A program made the position numbers and the translations under genes. 23,943 nt of DNA from a virus, in IMG/VR virus record IMGVR_UViG_3300034082_000696, positions 1 to 23,943 of that record. The stretch is one strand, 5' to 3'. Position 1 is the first letter of the stretch. Each line of letters begins with the position of its first letter. The notes beneath the pieces are model-generated. The model did no database searches. It was not told the origin of the DNA and was given only the letters and a program-made list of their open reading frames with translations. Shown piece after piece: positions 1 through 6,473 of the stretch.

Positions 1-1
1 T

Positions 2-256
2 GTAAATGAGATATGTGACGCATTGCGTACTGCTATTGAGAAGCCAAGTAATCAAATAGAATGCTTAGGGCATGGGGTAGGTTATACTGTTGCTGAGATA
101 GTTAATAAGTTCAAAGAAGTAAATAACATACCTAATATTAATTTGCTTACAAAGATAGGTCCAAGAAGAAAGGGTGACTTAGCAGTATCTGTATTAGATA
201 ATGTGTCACCCTATATGAAAGAGTTATACTCTTTAGACGAACTTCTTAAGGTCTAG
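2..256 (+). CDS. UDP-glucose 4-epimerase-like protein, C-terminal part (5' truncated by window)
   Basis: The frame is open from base 2 (VNEICDALRTAIEK...) and ends at TAG 254-256, so the gene begins outside the window. About 84 residues are visible. They match the C-terminal part of extended short-chain dehydrogenase sugar epimerases of the GalE type: a GYTVAEIVNKFKEV helix, then a basic GPRRKGDLA segment like the PRRPGDxA signature, and a closing YSLDELLKV. In GalE this end contributes to the nucleotide-sugar site, while the Rossmann NAD site and the catalytic YxxxK lie upstream and cannot be checked. Such genes in phages usually feed nucleotide-sugar or surface-glycan pathways, which agrees with the glycosyltransferases at 11-22 kb. 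Related NAD-dependent sugar dehydratases or epimerases are an alternative. Its stop codon interlocks with that of the convergent minus-strand gene. Confidence 0.72.
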   Translation, partial: VNEICDALRTAIEKPSNQIECLGHGVGYTVAEIVNKFKEVNNIPNINLLTKIGPRRKGDLAVSVLDNVSPYMKELYSLDELLKV

Positions 257-1773
257 TGTCTTAACAATAATGTACTTAGTACACCAGGATCATTGGCACT
301 AACATCGCCTTCGCCCGGGGCAACAATAACATTATACTTCATGCCAGAAGGAATTGAATTTCGTTTGGCCATATATTCAGTATAACTTAATATGCTTGAA
401 ACACTAATACCGTATTCTTTTGCAATACGTTGTTTCATTTCAGCAAGAGCCTCAGGACTAGCAGGTTGCCATGCTCCGTCATCAGTCTTTTTCAAGTTAC
501 CTTTCTCATCTTTAGCTAGTAAATCATAGAATAGTTTTTCTGGAACGATGCGGCTATTTTTAGTTGTATCTAAGTTTGGATCTTTTGCTTTAACTTGTTT
601 TTCTTGTGCAGTGTTAGCACCTTCACTCCAATTGATAATAAAGTTATCTGGCTTCTGAGCTAATGCTGCTCCTGCCATCTTAGTGTAAGCATAGAATCTA
701 ACATCAGGATGTTTAGCAGCCATCTTCAATGCCATATCTAAGTATTCTGGACTGAAGAAGTCACCGGCATCATGCCAGCGAACTGTTACTTGCCAACCAT
801 TAGGGAATTTCTTATCACCCTTTGCTGCTGCTTGTGATTCAACAGAGATTTCATTGCTTAGTTGATTAAAGAAACCATCTGGATCATTCAATAGATATGT
901 TAGTATTCTTCCGTCACTTTGCCAAGCTGCCTTAAATTGGATCTTACCGCCCTTCATAGCGAAACAGTCAACTTTACATGAACCAGCACCGGGGCAAGTA
1001 TTAACAACAATTAGATTATTTGTTTGTTCATCTAATGCAATACCTACCAATGCTGCGAATCCAACGTTAAAGAATTGTTCAAACTCTCCATTACTATGCT
1101 TCATCTTTTCGTTTTGTTTTAATAATGCTTTAGGACGAATTGATAATGTTTTCTTAACCGCATCTTCATCGTATGACTTACCATCTGGACTTAAGTATGA
1201 GACTACACTACTACGATGGATATAGGGCATTTTGTATTTGTCGCCGGCAGTCTTGCCAGTAGTATACTTTTCATTGCCCTTTTTATCTACCTTAACGTTA
1301 CCGGCTTTATCTAAGTCAGGTGTGCCTACGATACGTTTCATGTAGTCTTGAAACTCTTGACTATCTAAATCACGAGTTTGTGCTGGTAGTTTGGTTGCTT
1401 CACCTAACCCAGAAAGACTACGAATTCTATCTAAGTGTTCTTGGCCCTCCGCCACACCTTCTGAAAACCCGTTGTCTTCAAGATCGTTTTGTAATTCTAT
1501 CTGGGCCATATTGAACCCCGATTTATATTCATCCCACTCAGTGGGTTCATCTGCTCTACTATAAGGATTATGATACGAGTTTGATCCCATTCTTTGACCA
1601 TCGTAGTAACCTCGATCATAAGGATCAGGTGTCACCTGGCCTTCCGCCACACCTTCTTCTTCAGGCATGTCACCTGCACTAGCAACAAATTGCTGAGGTG
1701 TCATAATTGAGATACCTTTTGGGGCACCCGGCATCTTTGGCTCTGCGCCCTCGTGTAATTCTTTAAAGTTCAT
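253..1773 (-). CDS. Gp88-like phage protein with VAE-G punctuated N-terminal blocks
   Basis: The product has 506 residues from ATG 1773, which has an upstream AGGAA on the minus strand; an in-frame start 30 bases earlier has no such site. The C-terminal two thirds resemble the phage Gp88-type family of unknown function: NTCPGAGSCKVDCFAMKGG (Cys260, Cys266, Cys270), VRWHDAGDFFSPEY (331-344) and FYAYTK (360-365). The N-terminal part is modular. Residues 1-9 (MNFKELHEG) resemble a T4 capsid-targeting peptide. GVAEG occurs at 41-45 and 106-110. The block between them (about 51-104, RGYYDG...NPY...W..YKSGF) resembles the RMF/CrpP small-protein pattern. The gene overlaps the upstream VAE-G gene by 11 bases, so the two are probably cotranscribed late genes. 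The three cysteines suggest a metal or cluster site, but the activity is unknown. The family call is from motif memory, not a search. Confidence 0.62.
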   Translation of the reverse strand: MNFKELHEGAEPKMPGAPKGISIMTPQQFVASAGDMPEEEGVAEGQVTPDPYDRGYYDGQRMGSNSYHNPYSRADEPTEWDEYKSGFNMAQIELQNDLEDNGFSEGVAEGQEHLDRIRSLSGLGEATKLPAQTRDLDSQEFQDYMKRIVGTPDLDKAGNVKVDKKGNEKYTTGKTAGDKYKMPYIHRSSVVSYLSPDGKSYDEDAVKKTLSIRPKALLKQNEKMKHSNGEFEQFFNVGFAALVGIALDEQTNNLIVVNTCPGAGSCKVDCFAMKGGKIQFKAAWQSDGRILTYLLNDPDGFFNQLSNEISVESQAAAKGDKKFPNGWQVTVRWHDAGDFFSPEYLDMALKMAAKHPDVRFYAYTKMAGAALAQKPDNFIINWSEGANTAQEKQVKAKDPNLDTTKNSRIVPEKLFYDLLAKDEKGNLKKTDDGAWQPASPEALAEMKQRIAKEYGISVSSILSYTEYMAKRNSIPSGMKYNVIVAPGEGDVSANDPGVLSTLLLRH

Positions 1774-2658
1774 TTTTCTTATTCCTAATAAATTGTTCAG
1801 CAAGCATTACTAATTCTTGTAGTTCTTCTATAGATTCGCAATGCCATCTACGTAGACTTTTATTTATATTGCTATTTGGATCGTTTGCAGTTTTTGCACC
1901 GGTACGATGTTTCTTCATTCCACGCATTCTTGCACAAAAGCTAGCTCTACGCTTTGCTGCTTTGCTGCCTTTTTTAAGTTTGCTTGGTTTAGTTGTTACT
2001 GCTGTTTGAATCTTGCTACCAGGATGACTGCGGCGATAACTGGCTACACTCTTTTTACTCATCCCACCTGCACGTTTGTTATTGTGCTTTGACCAAGTTT
2101 CACCCTCCGCCACACCTTGTTTACTGTGTTTTGCAACCAAGGCATCAATCATGGCTTTTTTATGTTCTGGTGTTGCTGAACTTTGAGCAATTTTCTTTAT
2201 CAACTCAATTACTTCAGGAGGTAGTGCTGCACCTTCCGCCACACCTTGCTCTTTACTTTTCTTCAGTGTATTGGGATGTGCTAAACCTTTTTTGACTTTT
2301 TCTGCCTGACTCATTTTATCAACTTGCTTACCAAGTTTAGGATCAACATCGTGCCAAGTCTTAGGATAGGGCTTTTTATCACCTTTCTCCACACCCTCCG
2401 AAGTAATATTATTGGAACCTTTCCCTAGGAATTTTTTAATCATTGCTGGGTCATTTGCATAGAAACCCGGTAATTCACCAAATCTTTTAACATATTTTCT
2501 TATCATATCGTCACGTTCTGCCATTTTCAAACTATAACTTAAATCGTGAGAAGCATTAGCTGCTTTGTTTAATGCGCGGTAACTAGGACTAGTCATAAGT
2601 TTAATTCCGTGTTTAGCTCCGTGATACATGTCACCTACAATGCCTTCCGCCACATCTT
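1445..2658. repeat. Dispersed 16-bp repeat encoding the GVAEG linker
   Basis: Five near-identical 16-mers, CC(C/T)TCCGCCACACCTT on the plus strand, lie at 1445-1460, 1640-1655, 2103-2118, 2232-2247 and 2643-2658; the last has one change. A decayed copy lies near 2388-2400. Each is read in the same minus-strand frame as (G/D)-V-A-E-G. Four follow a Q or E residue. All sit between distinct sequence blocks of two adjacent proteins. The codons themselves are conserved (GTG GCG GAA/GAG), not only the peptide. Confidence 0.8.
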
Positions 2659-2875
2659 GTTGGCCAAAAGAATCAAACTTTTCTTGTGCTTGTTTTTTAG
2701 AATTATATCTGTGAATCTCACCAGTTGGAGTCGTAACTTTCCATTCCACGTGGTCAGTTGTTCTTCCTGCAGGATTATTATCCTTTTCAATCTTTGGAGT
2801 GGTTTTTACCACTGGTCTGATATACTTTTTAAATCGGTCTTCTGGAGAACTCTCGGTTATTTCATTAAATCTCAT
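1763..2875 (-). CDS. Modular basic phage protein with repeated VAE-G linkers and FCARM domain
   Basis: The product has 370 residues from ATG 2875, with GGA eight bases upstream on the minus strand. The N-terminus MRFNEITES resembles both that of the next gene and the T4 capsid-targeting peptide MKTYQEFIAEA. VAEG motifs at residues 75-78, 212-215 and 255-258, and a decayed VEKG at 162-165, divide it into five blocks. These are an N-terminal block with a WKVTTPTGEIHRYNSKKQA segment, a YHGAKHG...MIRKYVKRFGELPGFY block, a lysine-rich block, a short helical block (PPEVIELIKKIAQ) and a very basic C-terminal domain. The last block contains RRASFCARMRGMKKHR (309-324) and RRWHC (342-346), the signature of a small basic phage protein family (FCARM...G...RKWxC). 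Nucleic-acid binding is likely from charge. The function is unknown; an internal head protein or injected polyprotein is a hypothesis. Confidence 0.6.
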   Translation of the reverse strand: MRFNEITESSPEDRFKKYIRPVVKTTPKIEKDNNPAGRTTDHVEWKVTTPTGEIHRYNSKKQAQEKFDSFGQQDVAEGIVGDMYHGAKHGIKLMTSPSYRALNKAANASHDLSYSLKMAERDDMIRKYVKRFGELPGFYANDPAMIKKFLGKGSNNITSEGVEKGDKKPYPKTWHDVDPKLGKQVDKMSQAEKVKKGLAHPNTLKKSKEQGVAEGAALPPEVIELIKKIAQSSATPEHKKAMIDALVAKHSKQGVAEGETWSKHNNKRAGGMSKKSVASYRRSHPGSKIQTAVTTKPSKLKKGSKAAKRRASFCARMRGMKKHRTGAKTANDPNSNINKSLRRWHCESIEELQELVMLAEQFIRNKKNEL

Positions 2876-2893
2876 GTTGTTGTCCGTAAATAG

Positions 2894-2922
2894 TTGACTT
2901 TATTGTGTAAATATGTTACACT
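2894..2922 (+). promoter_or_regulatory. Sigma70-type promoter for the UV endonuclease gene
   Basis: TTGACT (2894-2899) and TACACT (2917-2922) are separated by 17 bases. The promoter lies in the 79-base divergent gap and points at the UV endonuclease gene, with a predicted leader of about 25 bases. It is unlike the class A promoters in its spacer and leader. Confidence 0.55.
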
Positions 2923-2930
2923 ACATGTAT

Positions 2931-2938
2931 TATTTATC
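2931..2938 (-). promoter_or_regulatory. Possible T4-like late promoter element (GATAAATA)
   Basis: The minus strand reads GATAAATA, matching the NATAAATA/TATAAATA late -10 element of T4-like phages. It sits 55 bases upstream of ATG 2875 in the only intergenic gap before the VAE-G genes. T4-type late promoters need no -35 box, and none is seen. The motif is short and this DNA is AT-rich, so chance is possible. Confidence 0.38.
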
Positions 2939-2954
2939 ACTTTAGACTTTTATC

Positions 2955-3980
2955 TTGACAAATCAATCTATCAACCGCATTGGATTTGCTTGCAAATTTA
3001 GTAAACTAAACACTAAGGGCGAAGTAGTTAGCATACCCGAAATGAATACTGGTGGTACTACTCTCGCTTGGGCAGCTAGGCAAAAGCGTAGTATCGCAGA
3101 AGAAAAGGTGATTGAAGTTGCAAAACGCAACATTTTACATACCCACAATCTAGTTAAAAAAGTAGCAACACTACAACCCGAACTACGTATGGTTCGGCTG
3201 ACTAGTGATATGCTGAGTTTTTATACACATGATGACTGGAAAGATTTTTGGCACGACAGTGATATTCAAAACAAACTAGAACACTGGATGGCACCTATTG
3301 GTGAAACTGCACGAGCTAATGATGTTCGTCTAAGTTTTCACCCAGGTCAATTTACAGTTTTAGCGAGTGATCGTGAAGAAGTAGTAAATAAGAGTATAGA
3401 AGAATTTGAATATCATTGCGATATGGTTCGTTGGATGGGCTATGGCAAATCATTTCAAGACTTCAAAGTTAATGTTCACATTTCTGGTAGAAAAGGTCCT
3501 CAGGGTATCAGAGATGTTTATAATCGGTTATCCCCTGAGGCAAGAAACACACTTACACTAGAGAATGAGGAATACACACATGGACTACTTGACTGCTTAT
3601 CATTATCTGACCTCGTACCTACGGTCCTCGATATCCATCATAATTGGATTCGTGAAGGAGAATACATTCAGCCTACTGATGCGCTTGTACAACGGGTTAT
3701 TGATAGTTGGCGTGGTATTCGCCCTACTATGCATTACAGTGTTAGCCGCGAAGATATACTCGGAGAACATTCCGCAACCCGATTACCCGATCATGGTGCG
3801 TTGATTGCAGCAGGCTATAGTAAACAGAAATTGCGGGCACATAGTGACCAATACTGGAATGATGCAGTGAACGATTGGGCATTGACATTTCTTGAGAACT
3901 TTGATATCATGTGTGAATCAAAATGGAAAAATCTTGCTAGCTTTAAATTATTTGAAAGATATAAACATGGGACTATTTGA
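2955..3980 (+). CDS. uvsE: UV-damage endonuclease (UvdE/UvsE family)
   Basis: The product has 341 residues with full UVDE-family features. It opens with RIGFACKF. Metal-site motifs follow: FHPGQFTVL (His129), VNVHISG (His175), TLENEE (Glu203), VLDIHHNW (Asp226, His228, His229) and MHYS (His260). The family is a TIM barrel with a multi-metal centre that nicks DNA 5' of pyrimidine dimers and some other lesions, starting ATP-independent repair. Length is normal. The start is uncertain: TTG at 2955 is the only plausible initiator before the conserved RIGF, there is no clear Shine-Dalgarno, and an in-frame stop lies at 2943-2945. It has its own sigma70-type promoter. Sunlight exposure of virion or host DNA is the likely reason for carriage. 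T4 uses the unrelated DenV for a similar job. Confidence 0.9.
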   Translation: MTNQSINRIGFACKFSKLNTKGEVVSIPEMNTGGTTLAWAARQKRSIAEEKVIEVAKRNILHTHNLVKKVATLQPELRMVRLTSDMLSFYTHDDWKDFWHDSDIQNKLEHWMAPIGETARANDVRLSFHPGQFTVLASDREEVVNKSIEEFEYHCDMVRWMGYGKSFQDFKVNVHISGRKGPQGIRDVYNRLSPEARNTLTLENEEYTHGLLDCLSLSDLVPTVLDIHHNWIREGEYIQPTDALVQRVIDSWRGIRPTMHYSVSREDILGEHSATRLPDHGALIAAGYSKQKLRAHSDQYWNDAVNDWALTFLENFDIMCESKWKNLASFKLFERYKHGTI

Positions 3981-4410
3981 TAAATTATTTGGCAAAAAGC
4001 CAGAACCAATCGTAGAGATACCAAATCCAGTTAAGGAAAAGAAACCTCGCAAACCAAAGGCAAAGAAGGAAGAACCTATTATATCTGACAAAGAAAAGGC
4101 AAATACTGAAGGACTGCCCTATGTTAATATTCTAAAGATGGAAATTGATCCATATGATATTAACAGTGGTGCGTTTGAACTTGACTTCAATGACAAATTC
4201 GTATTGAACTTGATACGTGCAGGATATAAGATGCGTGACGATGACAGTGATACTATCATTGTAGATCGGTGGTTTCAGACGGTATGCAGAAACGTAGCAC
4301 TTGAACTATATGAGCAGCAACAAGCTGATCCTGAGAATCGGGCACAGGCTACAGATATGAGAGTGGTCCGTGCTAAGGATATTGGAGAAGGAAGAACAGA
4401 AGTAAGCTGA
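3967..4410 (+). CDS. Conserved hypothetical phage protein
   Basis: The product has 147 residues. ATG 3967 lies inside the end of the UV endonuclease gene (14-base overlap), with GAAAG upstream. A longer in-frame version from 3892 would lie entirely inside that gene and is not favoured. The N-terminus MGLFDKLFGKK is a short amphipathic and basic stretch, followed by a Lys/Pro/Glu-rich linker (about 15-40). The C-terminal domain (about 47-147) contains NSGAFELDFNDKFVLNLIRAGY and IVDRWFQTVCRNVALELYEQ, which I recognise as a pattern conserved in proteins of T4-like marine phages. No enzymatic motif is visible and the role is unknown. It is cotranscribed with the repair gene but need not act with it. 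Confidence 0.75.
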   Translation: MGLFDKLFGKKPEPIVEIPNPVKEKKPRKPKAKKEEPIISDKEKANTEGLPYVNILKMEIDPYDINSGAFELDFNDKFVLNLIRAGYKMRDDDSDTIIVDRWFQTVCRNVALELYEQQQADPENRAQATDMRVVRAKDIGEGRTEVS

Positions 4411-4415
4411 AAAGG

Positions 4416-4444
4416 TTGACATCAAATAGATTTGAGTATATAAT
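4416..4444 (+). promoter_or_regulatory. Class A early-type promoter, copy 1
   Basis: Perfect TTGACA (4416-4421), 17-base spacer, perfect TATAAT (4439-4444). This is the most divergent class A copy: the spacer reads TCAAATAGATTTGAGTA, and the leader keeps only AGAGTCTTA before differing. It drives the first MNERI-family gene. Confidence 0.85.
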
Positions 4445-4475
4445 AGAGTCTTACTACCTTGTTTGGAAAAAAGTT

Positions 4476-4658
4476 ATGAACGAACGAATTAAAGAACTTG
4501 CCGAACAGGCTGGCTGGGATAGTCATCACTCAAAATTTGATACTAGGATTGAAAAGTTCGCCGAGTTGATTTTAGAAGAAATTATGCAGGAATTGATTAT
4601 CAACGGACATGATGATGCCTTTATTTTCTTGAACAAACATTTTGGAGTTGAAGAATGA
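4476..4658 (+). CDS. MNERI/HFGVEE-family small protein, copy 1
   Basis: The product has 60 residues. ATG 4476 is chosen because MNERIKELAEQAG matches the start of its paralogues; the longer frame back to 4416 begins inside the promoter. The family architecture is an N-terminal MNERI..LA.QAG helix, a central KFAELI helix (here IEKFAELILEEIM), a variable stretch and a terminal KHFGVEE. It is small, acidic and helical, with no signal peptide or membrane segment. The function is unknown; similar proteins occur in aquatic phages. It overlaps the next gene by ATGA, and the last codons (GGAGTTGAAGAATGA) supply that gene's ribosome-binding site. Confidence 0.8.
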   Translation: MNERIKELAEQAGWDSHHSKFDTRIEKFAELILEEIMQELIINGHDDAFIFLNKHFGVEE

Positions 4659-4840
4659 AAACAGAATTTGAAATGACCCTGTGGGATGATGAGGAAACAG
4701 AAAAAAACTTGACGATACTAAATCGTCTTGAGGCATTGTTTGATCACTCAAAGAACACTTTGCCCAAAGATTATTTTTGGTTCAGCGATAATTTGCCAGT
4801 GGGTTCTCGGGTGAAAATTACATTTGAGGTGATTGGATAA
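4655..4840 (+). CDS. Small acidic phage protein, unknown
   Basis: The product has 61 residues, is acidic, and is strand-rich by composition (FEMTLWDDEE..., VGSRVKITFEVIG). The start is set by the ATGA overlap with the preceding gene and the GGAG inside that gene's last codons. It has no recognisable domain. It belongs to the short operon from the promoter at 4416. Confidence 0.65.
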   Translation: MKTEFEMTLWDDEETEKNLTILNRLEALFDHSKNTLPKDYFWFSDNLPVGSRVKITFEVIG

Positions 4841-4843
4841 CGA

Positions 4844-5020
4844 ATGAAAACACTATTAGAAAAGATTCGCAACTTCTTCAATACTACTTGTCGGGATCAA
4901 GAGATTGAAGAACGATTCTATAAGCGTCTGCAGGATATGAAAGATCACCCAGAAAAGTATCAACATATTCTCAACAGAAACAGTGGAAGTTCAAAGATTC
5001 CGCCCGTTTCTCTATTTTAA
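4844..5020 (+). CDS. Small charged phage protein, unknown
   Basis: The ATG at 4844 opens a 58-residue frame ending TAA 5018-5020: MKTLLEKIRNFFNTT...QEIEERFYKRLQDMKDHPEKYQHI...PPVSLF. It fills an otherwise empty gap three bases after the previous stop, on the coding strand. The N-terminal 13 residues form a plausible amphipathic helix, followed by a charged helical stretch. The ribosome-binding site is weak (GAGG lies about 15 bases upstream), so coupling to the upstream gene is likely. Function is unknown. Confidence 0.6.
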   Translation: MKTLLEKIRNFFNTTCRDQEIEERFYKRLQDMKDHPEKYQHILNRNSGSSKIPPVSLF

Positions 5021-5030
5021 GGAGTTAAGA

Positions 5031-5255
5031 ATGAATGAACGAATCATAGAACTTGCAATTGAAGCGGGAATTTACACTAACAAATCCGAGATGCTTCATA
5101 AGTTCGCCGAGTTGATTGTCAGGGAGTGTATGAATCTAGCAATAACGGAAGAAGAAAAATATAGTTTTTCAAATAGCACGCCAGCCAAATATTTTACAGC
5201 GGCAATAAGTGACTTTCAAGGAGTGTTGGCAAAACATTTCGGAGTTGAAGAATGA
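5031..5255 (+). CDS. MNERI/HFGVEE-family small protein, copy 2
   Basis: The product has 74 residues from ATG 5031, with AAGGAG (5019-5024) spaced ideally upstream. MNERIIELAIEAG, then LHKFAELIVRECM, then a variable middle (about 40-67), then AKHFGVEE. The family signature is complete. It overlaps the next family member by ATGA, giving two adjacent paralogues. Function is unknown; the conserved KFAELIVREC helix suggests a shared binding partner. Confidence 0.8.
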   Translation: MNERIIELAIEAGIYTNKSEMLHKFAELIVRECMNLAITEEEKYSFSNSTPAKYFTAAISDFQGVLAKHFGVEE

Positions 5256-5437
5256 ACGAACGAATTGAAAAACTCAAAGATCAATGCTGGGTAGAGAGGC
5301 GTTGGAATAATGATATGTGGATCGAAAAGCATATTGATCTGGAAAAGTTCGCCGAGTTGATTGTCAGGGAATGTTGCGATCAGGTAAGAATGGTTGATGC
5401 TATGGAAATTAAAAAACATTTCGGAGTTGAACTATGA
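5252..5437 (+). CDS. MNERI/HFGVEE-family small protein, copy 3
   Basis: The product has 61 residues. MNERIEKLKDQCW, LEKFAELIVRECCDQV and terminal KKHFGVEL (the last residue is changed from Glu to Leu). It starts in an ATGA overlap with copy 2 and ends in an ATGA overlap with the next gene. The DNA around KFAELIVRE is almost identical to copy 2, pointing to recent duplication or gene conversion. Confidence 0.78.
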   Translation: MNERIEKLKDQCWVERRWNNDMWIEKHIDLEKFAELIVRECCDQVRMVDAMEIKKHFGVEL

Positions 5438-5682
5438 CTCCATACGGATATATTAGTAAGAGATATAGATTCATCTTTGGCCCAGGCAACTTTGAAATGC
5501 CTCGTATTGATACAAGGGAAGCAGACAAACTCTTTCCATTGTTTTCGTGTTATCTTGAGTCACAATACCCAGGACAAGAACCATGGGGCGGTGTTGTTCC
5601 CGACATAGGATTAGTTTACTACTATACTGAAAACATTGGCGAGTTGGGCATAGAGCCTTTATATCTAGGAGTTGAAGAATGA
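5434..5682 (+). CDS. Small phage protein with acquired GVEE tail
   Basis: The product has 82 residues: MTPYGYISKRYRFIFGPGNFEMPRIDTREADKLFPLF...GLVYYYTENIGELGIEPLYLGVEE. The body has neither MNERI nor KFAELI and looks unrelated to the HFGVEE family, yet it ends in LGVEE encoded by the same GGAGTTGAAGAATGA string. In many aquatic phage proteins of this flavour the body looks aromatic and strand-rich; no function is known to me. Starts and ends are both ATGA overlaps. Confidence 0.68.
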   Translation: MTPYGYISKRYRFIFGPGNFEMPRIDTREADKLFPLFSCYLESQYPGQEPWGGVVPDIGLVYYYTENIGELGIEPLYLGVEE

Positions 5683-5924
5683 ACGAAGTGCAATACAAAG
5701 CACACGAAGAATGGGCCAAGCAGAGAGTAGAAATCGCCCAGCGTGAGACGGATCAGGCTTTGCATTTGGTTGCAATGGCGCATTTGAATTTGATGCAGCA
5801 TCTCAATTACGGGTTTGATCCAAAGACTGCACATAGCACCCTGATCAGCGTGGGTCAAATATACCCTAAACTAAAAGCAAAGATGGATGAATTAACTCGG
5901 GAATTAGAGAATAAAAAAGATTGA
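5679..5924 (+). CDS. Small helical phage protein, unknown
   Basis: The product has 81 residues, strongly helical and charged: HEEWAKQRVEIAQRETDQALHLV... and a C-terminal KLKAKMDELTRELENKKD that could form a coiled coil. Start by ATGA overlap after GGAG in the previous gene's tail. Its TGA stop (5922-5924) lies inside the TTGACA of the next promoter, marking the end of this operon. Confidence 0.7.
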   Translation: MNEVQYKAHEEWAKQRVEIAQRETDQALHLVAMAHLNLMQHLNYGFDPKTAHSTLISVGQIYPKLKAKMDELTRELENKKD

Positions 5925-5949
5925 CATTAAATGGTTTTGGGTATATAAT
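5921..5949 (+). promoter_or_regulatory. Class A early-type promoter, copy 2
   Basis: TTGACA 5921-5926, 17-base spacer, TATAAT 5944-5949. The class A spacer core ATGGTTTTGGGTA is present, followed by the shared leader AGAGTCTTAATCAGTTAAT and AAAGG. It drives the 57-residue gene at 5982. Confidence 0.9.
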
Positions 5950-5981
5950 AGAGTCTTAATCAGTTAATTAAAGGAACATAA

Positions 5982-6155
5982 ATGAACGAACCAAAACCCT
6001 ATGCCCTAGTATTAGCTGACATATGTGAGGGTTTACCACAGATTTGCGGGCTGATTGTGGAGGCTTCCGCCGAACTGCGCCGACTGTACCACGAAGTGCA
6101 ACGGTTGCAAGATAAGCTAGATGACATAGACTACCAGAATTCAATGAATGCTTGA
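5982..6155 (+). CDS. Small phage protein, unknown
   Basis: The frame from ATG 5982 to TGA 6153-6155 encodes 57 residues (MNEPKPYALVLADICEGLPQ...ELRRLYHEVQRLQDKLDDID...). AAAGGA lies ten bases upstream and the gene has its own class A promoter. The second half (about 28-50) looks like a coiled coil. It is the only reading of this 200-base promoter-to-promoter interval that has a good ribosome-binding site. Function is unknown. Confidence 0.72.
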   Translation: MNEPKPYALVLADICEGLPQICGLIVEASAELRRLYHEVQRLQDKLDDIDYQNSMNA

Positions 6156-6164
6156 ATATATTGG

Positions 6165-6193
6165 TTGACATTAAATGGTTTTGGGTATATAAT
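6165..6193 (+). promoter_or_regulatory. Class A early-type promoter, copy 3
   Basis: TTGACA 6165-6170, 17-base spacer, TATAAT 6188-6193. Spacer and leader are essentially those of copy 2 (the leader has GTTAACT in place of GTTAATT). It drives the gene at 6227. Confidence 0.9.
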
Positions 6194-6226
6194 AGAGTCT
6201 TAATCAGTTAACTAAAGGACTTCAAA

Positions 6227-6415
6227 ATGTTTGCACCGAAAGATCAAAAAGCACTGTTTCGCATAGGCGCTAAGGTTAAATGCTCTTGGTACGGTTCTGG
6301 CGTGTATAAAGTCACTAAGAAGTATCGTGATGCTACAGGTTTGCTGAGTTATACCATTGAAAACGACCTTGAAACTCATCAATTTGTACGTCAAAAAGAC
6401 TTAGATAAGGTTTGA
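6227..6415 (+). CDS. Small SH3/KOW-like phage protein
   Basis: The product has 62 residues from ATG 6227, with AAAGGA upstream. FRIGAKVKCSWYGSGVYKVTKKYRD...YTIENDLETHQFVRQKDLDKV has the strand-turn-strand pattern of a small beta barrel: 'G.KV.C...G.G...V' at the front and a final basic strand. The C-terminal half of the 6933 product has a similar opening (VGTKVKF...). A nucleic-acid or protein-binding barrel is plausible but unproven. Single-gene transcription unit; the TGA lies inside the next promoter's -35 box. Confidence 0.7.
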   Translation: MFAPKDQKALFRIGAKVKCSWYGSGVYKVTKKYRDATGLLSYTIENDLETHQFVRQKDLDKV

Positions 6416-6440
6416 CATTAAATGGTTTTGGGTATATAAT
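6412..6440 (+). promoter_or_regulatory. Class A early-type promoter, copy 4
   Basis: TTGACA 6412-6417, 17-base spacer, TATAAT 6435-6440. The spacer is the class A consensus, but the leader diverges (ACGTACTTAGACAGACTAAAC) before AAGGAG. It drives the DUF7448-like gene. Confidence 0.9.
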
Positions 6441-6473
6441 ACGTACTTAGACAGACTAAACAAGGAGTTGAAA

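Noticed and set aside
1993-2295. Cysteine- and leucine-rich plus-strand frame opposite the VAE-G gene
   Set aside because: Antisense shadow of a modular coding gene; no promoter or ribosome-binding site.
3565-3804. Hydrophobic 79-residue frame inside the UV endonuclease gene
   Set aside because: It is out of frame with a well-supported enzyme, and its hydrophobicity comes from the frame shift.
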